Of a stretch of 64,000 nucleotides of DNA, positions 1 to 10,900 are shown piece after piece. Within the stretch, counting starts at the first letter, position 1; every line of letters starts with the position of its first letter. This DNA is from Nereocystis luetkeana (taxonomy: Eukaryota > Sar > Phaeophyceae > Laminariales > Laminariaceae): NCBI GenBank assembly GCA_031213475.1, contig JARUPZ010000007.1, forward strand, positions 10,067,458 through 10,131,457. Direction: 5' to 3'. A model generated the notes under the pieces. The model saw only the letters and a program-made list of their open reading frames with translations, ran no database searches and was not told the DNA's origin. A program made the translations under genes and the position numbers.

Positions 1-115
1 GCATAATTCCGACGAATTTGGGTTAAGGAGCCCCGTCATCCAGATGATATTTTAGCCGAAATGTGCCAGCTCGATCGTTGCACGCGTCATTTGCGCTTCA
101 AGGGCTAAATGCCTA
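1..115 (+). repeat. MITE-E family, right-hand fragment
   Basis: The opening bases share the block 'ttaaggagccccgtca' and the following A-rich to GC-rich stretch with 33235-33320 and 42765-42835. The full copy at 42587-42827 has perfect inverted ends, so this looks like the right part of a related non-autonomous element cut by the window edge. No coding signal is seen. Confidence 0.5.
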
Positions 116-149
116 TCAGGTATCTTGCAGACACTGACAGTATTCTAGC

Positions 150-230
150 ATCACTCTGTCCCGAGATACAAGCACCATCTATATACTAATATTTAATCAA
201 TCCGGGTATTATATTTTGGGACAGAGTGGT
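150..230. repeat. Short foldback element F
   Basis: The ends read TCACTCTGTCCC and GGGACAGAGTGG and are inverted copies around an AT-rich core. A sibling of the same size and design lies at 19709-19789, and looser relatives are around 15160-15230, 15424-15515 and 48730-48800. It looks like a tiny MITE. Confidence 0.6.
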
Positions 231-1036
231 ACACGCCCTCTTCCCTGAATTTGGGAGCTCCGACCTAAAAGCATTATTTTCAAGCGCCGGAGAGGTATTT
301 TACGCGTGCCTGTCCGCGCCTGAAAAACGGTAGGCGAGATTAGACACGCGGAATCGGTGGTCCAGACACGCCAGCTGCAGCGGGAAACGTGGTTCAGGCA
401 TAATTTCAGGCATGCCTTGAAGGCAAGGGCCTGGAAGTACAAAAGCAGTGTACACTGTGCTATATCCCCTTTCCCCTGAATCTGGGAGTTCCGACCTAAC
501 GGCGTTATTTTCAAGTGCCTGAACGGGTATTTTACCCGTTTTGCCTATCCGTGCCTCAATTAAGACAGGCGGCAAGATAGTCACGCACGAAAGGGTTCAG
601 GCACGCCTGTTTCGTAATGCGTGGTTCGGGCGTTCTTCCAAGCATATGCCTCAAGGCTACAGGGCCTACCTCCGGTTTTCGTTTCTTCTTGTTTACTTTG
701 AATTAGAGTTGGGTCACGGCAGGGCGGTGTCTCGTTGTGAAGCCAGTCGGGTGCTCACAGACCATAAAAGAATTGCGTCGATACTCCTCTCGCCCCCTGC
801 TTTCCTCGCCTCGCCTTGGGTTTATTTTATATGGAGGGGGCGGGGGGGGAGGGGGGGGGGTGTTTTGGATGGAGGGTTTCACCCAGGCGAAGTGTGTACC
901 AGGCAGGAAATAGTACTTTTAGATGTTCGGGCGAAAGTTTCGTACGTCGTAGCAATGCTGTGGGTGGGTGAGGGTGTTTCCCGTTTTTTTTATTATCATC
1001 TTCACCCTTGTTTTATCTCTCCCTCCTACTATTAAT

Positions 1037-1240
1037 ACTCGTTACTCAGACCCCGAGTCACATTGAGGCCTCTTTCCCCCCCCCCTTCCCCACTACGGTT
1101 CTTTCCTTCGAAGGCATTTTTATCGCGGAAAGACTACAGCCCCTTTCCCCCCTCGTCGACCCCCGTCTTACTGTATGCCTGCTGTGGCGATTGTTATGGC
1201 ACTGCCTTGAATAAAGCTGAAAGCCCGGTAATTACCTGGG
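1037..1240 (-). mobile_element. Degenerate SINE-1 copy
   Basis: Reading right to left it follows the 3' body of the tRNA-derived SINE-1 seen at 8413-8691 and 63729-64000: the 'ctcg.tactcaga.cc.g' end, the pyrimidine block, 'catttttatcgcg', and the 'cctcgtcgac' segment. It is diverged, and its tRNA-like head is not clear. Confidence 0.5.
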
Positions 1241-1600
1241 TTCAAGTATTGGGATCATATTTTAGTACTTGGGAGGCGTATCTTGGATGGGAAACCAGGG
1301 GTTTTCCCAGCGAGGCACGAGCTTGGCTCTTAGTCTCCGCGTGCACAAAAGGAATAAGGCTGCTCTTTTTCTATCTCTAAGCAAACAACACACGTGAGTA
1401 CCAACGAGTACCAACTTGATACGCAACCTGTACAGGGATGCAAAATGTCCCGACCTTGATCTTAACATGTGGCGTCGTCGGCCGGACTATTTGGTGGCAT
1501 ACAACAAGAATGAGGCGTGTGTGTGACCATGGAAGATTGCTGTATAATTTAATGTTTTTTTTTGCGCACTATCTCCGAGTGAACAAGCGAGCGAGCAGTT

Positions 1601-1680
1601 TGTTTGTTCGTTTGTGTGTTTGTTTGTTTGTTTGTTTGTGTGTCTGTTTGCTTGTTTGCTTCCGTTTTTTTTTGTTTTTT
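1601..1680. repeat. TTTG-rich microsatellite
   Basis: A run of TTTG/TGTT units followed by T-rich sequence. It gives shadow reading frames of Phe-Val-Cys type that are not genes. Confidence 0.8.
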
Positions 1681-1700
1681 TTCTCCTTCCACAACCTTCA

Positions 1701-1790
1701 ACCCTTTTAGAACCGCAGTCCCGTTTTGGGGACAAACCACTCAATTTTCAAGTGGTTTGTCCCCAAAACGGGGCTGCGGTCCTAAAGGGC
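1701..1790. mobile_element. Foldback-B element, full copy
   Basis: Near-perfect hairpin of about 90 bp: ACCCTTTTAGAACCGCAGTC at the left and its inverted counterpart at the right, with arms continuing through CCCGTTTTGGGGACAAACCAC. Other copies are at 22771-22863, three between 24081 and 24450, one split at 56849-57031, and partial ones near 15086, 49108 and 63158. It has no coding capacity, so it is a foldback or MITE family. Confidence 0.8.
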
Positions 1791-1890
1791 ATAAGCCTGT
1801 TTGTCGGTCATTGCTGTCTTTCGTAGTGTCTAGGGTGTAGCGAACAACAATCGCCAACAACCCCCCCCCCCCCCCCCTCCCGCCAATATC

Positions 1891-2012
1891 TGCCTGGTCG
1901 GTGAAAACCCTACGCGCTCCGTCCCGGCATCGTGGGGATGCGAAGGTCTATGGTCATACGACTACGGCCATGCATGCCACGAGTACAACCCCCCCCCCCC
2001 CCCCCCCCCCCT
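1891..2012 (+). repeat. Poly-C-tailed dispersed repeat, truncated copy
   Basis: It carries the conserved 3' part of the family ('gcctggtcggtgaaaaccc', 'cgtcccggcat', 'ggtcatacgactacggccat') and then 'gagtac' followed by an uninterrupted C run of about 25. The 5' part seen at 59393 and 60744 is missing, so the copy is 5'-truncated. Confidence 0.75.
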
Positions 2013-2335
2013 CCTCCCCCCCCCACCCCGTCACTGCACGCTCGATTTCTCTTGCAGCCGACGAGGTAACGAAGGCGCAGGCGGCGTCCCTCTCATCCGA
2101 CAGATGAATCGTCACAACCCTGGGACGTTCTCGTGAAAAGGCCAAATTGGGATATCTATCGGGAGCGAGCATAGGTAGCCTGAGGACGGGGGGGGGGGGG
2201 GGGGGGCGATGACGACGGGCCGGGGCTGACAACCGCTCGGCAGACACTCTTAACTTGTTCTGCTGCGGGTGGGGTCCGTCCCGTTTTTCTACGGCAGACG
2301 GTTGGGAAGGCGTGCCGGATAGGGGGCCAACGGCT

Positions 2336-2630
2336 GTTGTATCTCAACGGTCATGTTTTCGTTGCTGTGGTTCCCAGGCGGATCGGTCGTACAGGGGGAG
2401 GCCAACGGCTACACACCTCAACGTGCCTTTTTTCGTTTGTTGTTGCCAGGCGGGTCGGTCGTACAGGGGGAGGCCAACGGCCACATCTCAACGTGCTTGC
2501 ATCTCAACGTGTATTTGTACGTTGATGCAAGGTGGGTCGGTCGCACAGGGGGGACGGCTACATGCCAACGTGCCTTTTTTTCGTTGTTGTTGCCAGGCAG
2601 GTCGGCCGTACAAGGGGAGGTATAAATACA
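2336..2630 (+). repeat. Tandem repeat, about 73 bp unit, four copies
   Basis: The unit contains 'gggtcggtcgtacaggggg', 'aggccaacggc', 'tctcaacgtgcctttttt' and 'cgttgttgttgccaggc', repeated with small changes. The open frames across it simply follow the repeat and are not considered genes. Confidence 0.75.
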
Positions 2631-2857
2631 AAACAGCGCAACATCATTAAAAAAAAACACCGCTACTTACTTAAAGTGCAGCGGTGCCATGTTAGGTGGT
2701 CTTCCCCAGCTCAGCCCCGGGCCAACCCAGTCTCCTTCCTCGGCCGCCAGCTGCGCTCTGAGTCTGGTTTCACGGACGGGTAATGGAGTGAATGAGCGAA
2801 GACACACCGGGCGCGCCCAGGCAGAATCACCGGTTTGACCGGCTCCGTCGGAGCTAC

Positions 2858-2966
2858 TATAACGGGGGACCATAGTAAATAGGACCAAATATGGTTAGTA
2901 AAGGTCGCGAAATGTATAGGTTTTCGTGTATACCGTAGGTCCTATTTAATATGCCCCCCCCATAAA
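2858..2966. mobile_element. MITE-A copy
   Basis: Palindromic element of about 105 bp. Left arm AACGGGGGACCATAGTAAAT, inner part 'atgtataggttttcgtgtatacc', right arm 'gtaggtcctatttaatatg' then a C run. The family recurs at least eight more times in this window. Confidence 0.8.
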
Positions 2967-3544
2967 TACTACGCGAGAACACAGCAAAAGCAGTGAACGA
3001 AAGCAAATGTGGTGCGTGAACATCGGGGGATGCATGCTTTTTTAGTCCATCGTGGGTTCCGATTCTTACTACATTAGCCCACCCCGTAATACAACAAACA
3101 ATGCTGCTGCTGCTGCTGCTCTAGTGCCGGCAGATGGCTCCCTTTTTGTTGCTCTGAGGAAACCTGGACTACGGATGTTTTGTTGACAACAAGGATGCGA
3201 GTGTTCTCCGGGGTTAGACAGACCCTCCGGGGTTAGACAGACCCCCTCAGGGGGCATATTCCTCCTCGTTACCTGTTCGTTTCACATAAATATGTCCCAA
3301 CATTTTTTTCCTTGGAGACTCATGATCCTGTATTCATGAAGTGAGTGTGACCCCCATCGACAAGAATCGATGGTTTTCGGGAGAGCAGGAAAGTGAGGGA
3401 CAGCTCTCGGCTGTAAGACTCAGCAGGTCTTCTTCGGGTGCTGCTGAGCGGCAGCTGTCGGCTGCTCCGGCGTCAGTGTCAAGCGTCCAAGTTGACCCCC
3501 CCCCCCCCCCCCCGCCGCTCTGACTCGCGAGAAATTAAATTATC

Positions 3545-3945
3545 AGCTCATTGAAGCTGCCATCCATGTGCAAAGCCGCCTCTCAAGCGGTTCTTCGTGA
3601 GGTGCAGCTCTCTCTCTATGCGAGTCGCCGCACACCTCACGGGGCTTCGCGCTTGGTGCACTCGATGTCTGCCTGGTCGATGAGAACCCGACGTGCTCCG
3701 CCCCGACATTGTAGGGATGCGAGGGTCTATGGTCATACGACTACGGCCATGCATGGCGTCGAGTATACACCCACCCTCCCCCTCCGTTTTCGAAAGGGAT
3801 GCGTGGTCATTGGTCAAAGACTCTCAGGCAAGCAATGAATACGCCCCGCCGCCCCGTGCCGAAAGGGATGCGTGGTTAATGGTCGACTGATTTGAGGCGA
3901 GCAACAAAATAAGTACGCCTCCCCGCCCCCCCCCACCCATACATT
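3545..3945 (+). repeat. Poly-C-tailed dispersed repeat plus related short units
   Basis: 3545-3775 is a long copy of the poly-C-tailed family, starting at 'ctcattgaagctgccatcca' and ending in 'gagtatacaccc' and C-rich sequence. It is followed by two shorter units of the form 'cgaaagggatgcgtggt.aatggtc...aagtacgcc' that again end in C-rich sequence. The same short unit recurs at 17610-17690. Confidence 0.7.
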
Positions 3946-6900
3946 GTGTCTTGCGCATCGCACCATCACTTATACTCACACATTGTTCCATCGCGCATCG
4001 TACCAGAAATAAACCTTTTTATCTTGTCGGGCGTGGGGGGGTGCTAGGGGCATCTCTGCCGCTTGTGCCTTCTTGACGTATCCCTGGCATCGACACTGCT
4101 ATTTTCGATGGTCTCGGTTTTGATATTTTCTGTGCTCTCACTCGTTTTACGTACGTACCGGTAGTATAGACGATGCTTTTTCATACTTTCTTTGTTGTCT
4201 TTTTTTTTTGTGACGCGCAGCTCACTCGGCAGGAGGAGCAGAACAACACGTACGCACGAATATTGAATATTTACACCTCCTACACTCCCAACACGAACGT
4301 ATAATACGTCTTGTATCGTAAATCCCTGGCACTCAGGCGAAACTGAAAGTACCACTTATTGTCCACTGGGGAATAGTGTGGAGTATCAACCATTTAGTTC
4401 ACGCCGTGGGCGAGGTCGTAACGTAACCCTAGCTGGCTCATGTGGTGTAAGGAAATGGGAATAATCTCGGAAATTTCTTCTCCACAGACGCTCCGGGTAA
4501 GGACAGGGAGGGAGCTCGTTGCGATATACCCTCAAGCTTCTCAAGTCGGGGATGTTCCGCGTTATTCCCCCTGGAGCATGCTTCACTATATGACACACGT
4601 GGTGAGCCACAACCCCAGCTTAGTTTTTCTTCTTTTTTTTGGACAAGACAACTTTTTTTTTTTTCCAGTTCCAATATTATCCATGTAATGAGACAAAAAA
4701 AAAACTACACAATGTGTCTTCCGTGTGCATGCTACATACATAATGTACACGTGCACTCTGCTACAATATATGCGACGAACAAAAAAACCTTCCTCCCATG
4801 TGGAAACCCTCCCTACTACCGAGAGAGCGCTCCAATCACACCACGTGAAAATTCTCAAGCACCCAGCAGCCTGAGAAGAAAGTTGGCTGCTGGCTCCTTC
4901 CCCCGCGAAAAGTTTTGTCCTCTAAACGCGTTGTTTTTCTTGGGAGGCAGGGGGGGGGTTGGGTGTCGCGCCATATATGAATGTCGTGTAAAAAGCAGGA
5001 ACCCCGGAAGCAGAAAGCCTTCGGCAGCAATGGGCTCCTTTTGGGCCACCTACATACCTACCCCCCTCACTGAACCGGGATGTGTCCGCCAGCAATAAAA
5101 AAGTTTTGTCAACTTGCGGGTACAAAGACCTGAAATGATTTACGCACCCAGTCTCCCTCTCTCTCGTCTCGCGCACATGCCGTGTTTGGAATTGATGCAT
5201 TGCTAGGAATAGCGCGTGTATACTACTGTATGTAGTAATAAATAATGGCTGGTATCAAGTAGCGCGTGCCACAAATAATAAAACATGACAAAAGGGAACC
5301 AACCGGATACGCCCAACCCCCGCGCCCGCTGTCTGCATGATTTAGCAGCAGCAGAAAAGCAACAGAGAGAAATGGTCTATATCTTGCACTTTTCTCTTAC
5401 GGGCACAAAAAAAGGCACGAAAGGCCGCTATAGCCCTCCCTCGGTCTGAGGGTAAGACACACTTACTTTACTTTACGGCTTCACTCCACTTCACCCCCAT
5501 GTTTACATACCGAAGTATCATAGGATGTGCCATGCTCCCATGCATTCTCCACTAGCCCCTAGACAGAAAGCGTGTTTTCCTTCCCACCGTTTCCCATTGG
5601 TCAACGTCTCTGAAAGGAACGTTCTCATTGGCGCTACACCCCGTGCGGTCATCTATAGTGTTTTTAAACCCGCTACTGCTTACTAGTGGAGGGTTTTTAT
5701 CCGAAGCCTTCATCTAGACCTCTACTGACATATGATGTACGCACGCACGCGCGAGTGTATCCCCCGCCCAAACAGCCAAACTTCAACCCGAACAGACCGA
5801 TTCTACAACTTCTGGAGCGACCGGGGGCCGGGCGGGGCGGGCCATACCAAGCCTAACCGTCTCACTTGGACATGATGTGGGGGTACCTCCAATCCAGAAG
5901 CCCGACACCAGAGTAATTTCCCCTTCGTTTTCACGAGACACCTGTAGTAGAGTTAATTTCCAAGTACTACCTACACATATCGTACCTGGATTGACCTCGC
6001 AATGCCACAGGGTCGGGTCTAAAGGCGTTACCGGTCTGCACTATAGGTCTAGCTAGCCACGAAGTGACGCAAAACATGTACCTGGTACGATTTATTCACA
6101 CGCTACATCTGGGAAACTCAGAAGACTGGTGGGCTAAACGATGACTACTGTAGATAGAGGGAAGGGGACTGTAGATAGAGGGAGGGGGGCGCCAGAGATT
6201 GATCAACCGACAGACGGAAGCTCGAAACGCGACGAGAAAAAATGACACTTGGACGCTTGCCACAAGCAAACTTCACGCCGAATCAATCAAAGCGGGGGGA
6301 GGGGGAGGGGGGAGGACTACGCGAAAGGTACCTACTTCTCTTTTTTTTGTTGTCTCTCGCTTGCCCCTCCCTGTTCCCTCGACTGAAGCAAAGGGCTCCT
6401 ACAGACAGTAGTACACGATAAGCAATTGCTGTAATTGCAGCCTCTTGCAGAATAAACTCGTGTCGCAAAACGCCCACGTAAGCGGCCACGTATCACGCTG
6501 TGATAATAAGCACGGAGCACCACCGCGCCGACAGCAAAAAGCTAGTGCATGCGGCAATCAACGCGCGCGTGGGAGCAGTGACCCACCAGCAAGCAGGCAC
6601 GCTAGAAGAGCCTGATGGGGTGCCCGCAACGTGCTTTGCCCGCACGACGGCACCACCCCCACCCCCAGCCCGACAACAACCAACCTCGCCCACGCACACC
6701 ACAGTCAGTCCAGCCGCTCGCACGAACCCACTTTTGGCACCCACCCACCCGCCTTACGGCCACGCACGACAAAATACTACACCCCCCCCCTCATTCCCTC
6801 CCTCCCTCGACCCTCCTCCTAAAAAACGGCAAACAAAAACAACCACAAATCCGCGCTTTCCAACACTTGAAGGCCGCAAAAACGAACTCCTCCTGCTCCT

Positions 6901-7500
6901 ACCCCCCCCCCCCCTCCTTCCCCGCCGCCCGGTCAAGTCACGCCTGCCATCTTATGATTCTACCATGCATGTCGCATAAAGACGATACCCGGGGACGGGT
7001 GCGCTTAACGCGTCTTTTACTTCTTGCCCTGAGCCTTGCGCATCTGATGAGCGAAGCACACCCGTAACACAAAAATAAGCATGACAGAGTTGCACGTGGA
7101 GGAAGGAAGCAGGGGGGGGGGGGGGGGGGGGGGGGGAGGGGACGAACGGACGGAGAGGATTCAGGGGGAAGGAAAGCAAATTGCCGCACATTCATCAATG
7201 GTAGACAGTGGACATGCGCGTGGAGGGGAAGTGGCGGAGGCCGGGTGGGAGGGGGGGGGGGGGGGTAGGGGGGTCAATGAGACCCCAAAGCATACCATAT
7301 ACCCTAGAGAACTGGCAGGCGTCCATGCATTTATCTATGGTACATAGCCCCATCCACGACATGTACGTAGCCCTGGCAGTGGGTGACTTGACGAAGGCTT
7401 ATATACCCCCATTATTTCATCAGTACCTACACCAAAGGGAGAAACACGCGCATTAAATTATGCCAAGGCCGAAAAAGAAGGCGACACGATACACACAGCC
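3946..7500. other. No gene recognised
   Basis: This stretch holds short G or C runs (for example G-rich at 7109-7138), scattered simple repeats and unremarkable sequence. None of its open frames shows a recognisable domain, a consistent codon pattern or supported splice sites. Confidence 0.5.
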
Positions 7501-7587
7501 GCGGCGCGCCGTGCGAGCGCCCGGGTGCTTTTCGCATATATCGCATCTCGAGCTTTTCGATATTTTCGTAGCTCGTGGTTGTTTTAT

Positions 7588-7797
7588 TTAGTTCGCAGCC
7601 ACTATTTCTCGTTTCTTCTTCCGACTTCTATTCGTTTCTCTCATCTCTTCTTCTGTAGCCTTAAGCAATGCGTTTCTTAGTGAACAGATAATGTTATCTA
7701 TTTCGCGTTTTTTCTTCCGAATTTTATTCGTTTCTCTGAAAAACAAAATTGCCGTTAGTATCCCGCGTTTCTTCGTTGCGCTACGTACAAAACACAC
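7588..7797 (-). other. Charged open frame with an internal repeat, doubtful
   Basis: The minus strand encodes about 69 residues rich in Lys, Arg and Glu, with the phrase 'RETN.IRKKKREI' and a close repeat of it 35 residues on. The DNA repeat is 7605-7643 against 7701-7739. It lies just downstream of the last recognised metacaspase exon but has no visible acceptor linking it. It could be a coincidental frame over a diverged duplication. Confidence 0.15.
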
Positions 7798-7997
7798 ATA
7801 CGACTCTGGCCGTGAATAAAAGGACTACTTGGTATTAATAGGAATGTATAAACGTTCCTTACATAGATAGACGAGTTCCGCCGCACTTCTCGATCTCCCA
7901 GCTTCGCTTCGTTTTCTCATACATACAACAAAAAGGATGGAAAAAAGAAAAGAAAAGAAAATTTATACGTCTGGCAAAAAAAGCCATGCTGACTGAC

Positions 7998-10900
7998 CTT
8001 CTTCATGTTGAAGTTGTTTTTCTTGTGCACGACCCCGGAGCCTCCGCCGTCTACCAACTCCAGGGCGCCGTCGTCCGCGTCGAACGAGTACGGCAAGTCC
8101 AGGATAGACCCGCTGTGGCAGCAGTCCATCACCACCGTCAGAGTCACGCCCTCGGGCAGCGGCAGCACCAGCTGCATGCACACAGAAACCAGCGAAACAA
8201 TGGCCAGATAATTGTCGCAGGGGATGGGTGAGGGGGTGGGAGGTGGGGGAGTTGGAGGGGGGGGGGGCGGACCAACCACCGTGTAGACCGGTCTCTCTAT
8301 TTTTTTTATTTTTTTTATTTTTTTGCTCATCCCATTCATTATCTTCGCACATCTTCTCTCTCTCCTTCCAACTCGTGACTCAGATCCGGGGTTCTTCTCT
8401 CTCTCCTTCCAACTCGTAACTCAGATCCGGGGTCACATAGCAGGCTCTTCTCCCCCCTTCCCGCTACGGTACGTGCCTTCATTTTTATCGCGAGAAGATT
8501 TTAGCCTTTTCTTCCCTCGTCGACTCGCATCGAATTATGCCTACCCACGCTGCAAGGCGCTCTCAACAATTGAATCCTTTTTTTTTTTTTTTTTGCAAAT
8601 AAAGTCAAATGTCCGACCCACCTGGGGCTCGAACCCAGGACTCAAAACACAAGTAGAATTCGAGGTTACACTTGAACCACCGGGGGCGACCGTGGCTGTA
8701 TGAAATACGTATACGCACGATATTACCACAGTATTAATATTATTAGTATACGTGGCATCTTTGGCTGGTAAAGGCCGCGCTCGTGACACAAAATAAAAAA
8801 ATAAAAAAATAAAAAAAGGGCGGACAGATGGATGGGCGGCTGAGGGATTTTTTTTTTGTTTGTTTGTTTCCGCACCATGGCAAGGATGTCGTCGTCTTTG
8901 ATCTGACCGGCCTTGGCGTAGTCCACGGGCACCATGGTCTCGTCCTTCTGGTCCTCTTCGTCTCCGGTCTTGTCGGGCACGGACCCTCCGTGTCCTGCAA
9001 AAACACAATTTTACAAAACAGCAGTACCGGTACAAATGTATATATATACGTCAGCCGTGACGTCCATCGATGGATTGGTTGGTTGATTGATATTCAAGAC
9101 TTGTGGCCTGGGTGGTATCCCTTTGTCACTATATAAGGATCGTTTTGATTGAATATCAGCATACAAACGGTACTTACAGTTGACAGAGTACCCAGCATAC
9201 GTACGTCGGGCGCGCATGTTCCAAATGGAATCGTTTGTCTCAAAATAATGAAAAAAAAAACGTTTCTACCTTAATATTGAGTAAAAGAGTCCTCGCATTT
9301 ATTTCGATTCGGGACAAGAGTGGTATTCGAATAGAAACATTAAGGTGTTTGTAAATTCGATCGATTTTCAAGTAGTGATCCTGCGACATACCCAAACCAC
9401 CCTCTGGTACACCCCGGCGCAGCACGTGGCCGGTACCAGAACGATAAAAAAAAAAAAAAAAAAAACAGCAATGGACAAAAAAGAGAGAGAGATGCCAGCT
9501 ACACCACCGGCACTAATGGCTTTTTTCGGTCCTCGGTTTGCGCCATTTTTCACGGTCGCTCGATGCAACCCCCCTCCCTTCCCCCCCCCCCAAGCAATGC
9601 CTGTATGGTCGATGAAAACCCGACGAGGTTCGTCCCGGCATTGTAGGGATGCGAGGGTCTATGGTCATACGACCATATACGGCCATGCATGATGATGAGT
9701 ACCTGGTACACCCCCCCCGAGTAGGTTTAGCAGTCTCGGAGAAGGGATCTTTAGGGATGTTTTTTACTTGAAAAATGTGTAGCGTGGTCTGCACTTCGGA
9801 ATCGTCGTCCGCATCTGAGAAATTTCCTGGTTCGATGCAAACTCGGCGTAGCCTCGTTTATGGCGAGTTTAGGCCCGTTTCGGCTGCGGTTTGGGGTGAG
9901 GGTTAGAGTCAGGGGTTGGGTTGGGTCTTCGCCCGTTACTTGATCCCAACAGGAACCAAAACATCCGAACAGCCTACCAACCGAAAGATCCCTTATCCCA
10001 GATTGTTAAAGGTCCCTCCCCCCCCCCCCCTCCCCCGCTGAAAAAAAGAGACAAGCTTGTGACGTCAATCAATACGCGGCGGTACCCTATTCACACACGG
10101 TTATACGACACCTATGTAAGCCACCGACGGAGCCCGACCGCCCCCCCCCCCCCCCCACCCCCCCCCCCTCCCCCCCCTCCCCCCCCATCGCAATCCTTCG
10201 CGCACATGAAAACCCGGCCACCCTCGAGGGAGCGTATCGAGCTGAACTAGAGTACGTATGTATGTGTACGAACACTCACCAGAGTAGTGCATGAACAGAG
10301 AGTCCCCCGAGCTCGCCCCCTGTGTGAGCCACCTGACACAAGATACAAGAGGAGACACAGAGGAGGTCAAAACCGAAGAGCGTGGGGGGCAAAAACATAG
10401 AGAGCAGGAAAAAACAACACAGCAGTACGTACGTTGCAGTAAAAAGGACCGACAAAAACACAAGGAGTAAAGAGTAGTTATACCGGGCACAAGATGTGTA
10501 TACAGACGAGTTAGGCCATACCTAGGGGAAAAAAATAAAAACAAAAAGAAAGGAAATATAATATCGGGTTGAAGAAAACAAGAAAAAAAAAAAAGGTGGG
10601 TTGTCTCTCTACTATATACCGGTATATATTTATATATATATATACTCTTGGCGCTCGGCATGATCGGCTTGGCTACTTATTGAATGGATAACGCTAGCGA
10701 TACTCGTAGCACACCCCCTCGGGCGAAGGAAGTTCACAGCCGATGTTCTCGACAACGGGGAAAACGTACTGAATACGACGAGCAAAGTTCTACACATCAG
10801 GTCGGATCAGGTCAGGTCAGGTCAGGTCAGATCAGATCAGGTCAGATCAGGTCAGATCAGATCAGATCAGATCAGATCAGATCAGATCCCCATTTCATGA

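Noticed and set aside
1..7997. Search for a second p10-like region downstream of the p20 exons
   Set aside because: No FSGC..QTSAD, KPDSW or NSPFSL-like coding sequence was found on the minus strand below 7998.
8630..8691. Possible tRNA gene
   Set aside because: The head has A and B boxes but no convincing cloverleaf, and the same segment with a 200 bp body recurs at 63729, so it is a SINE.
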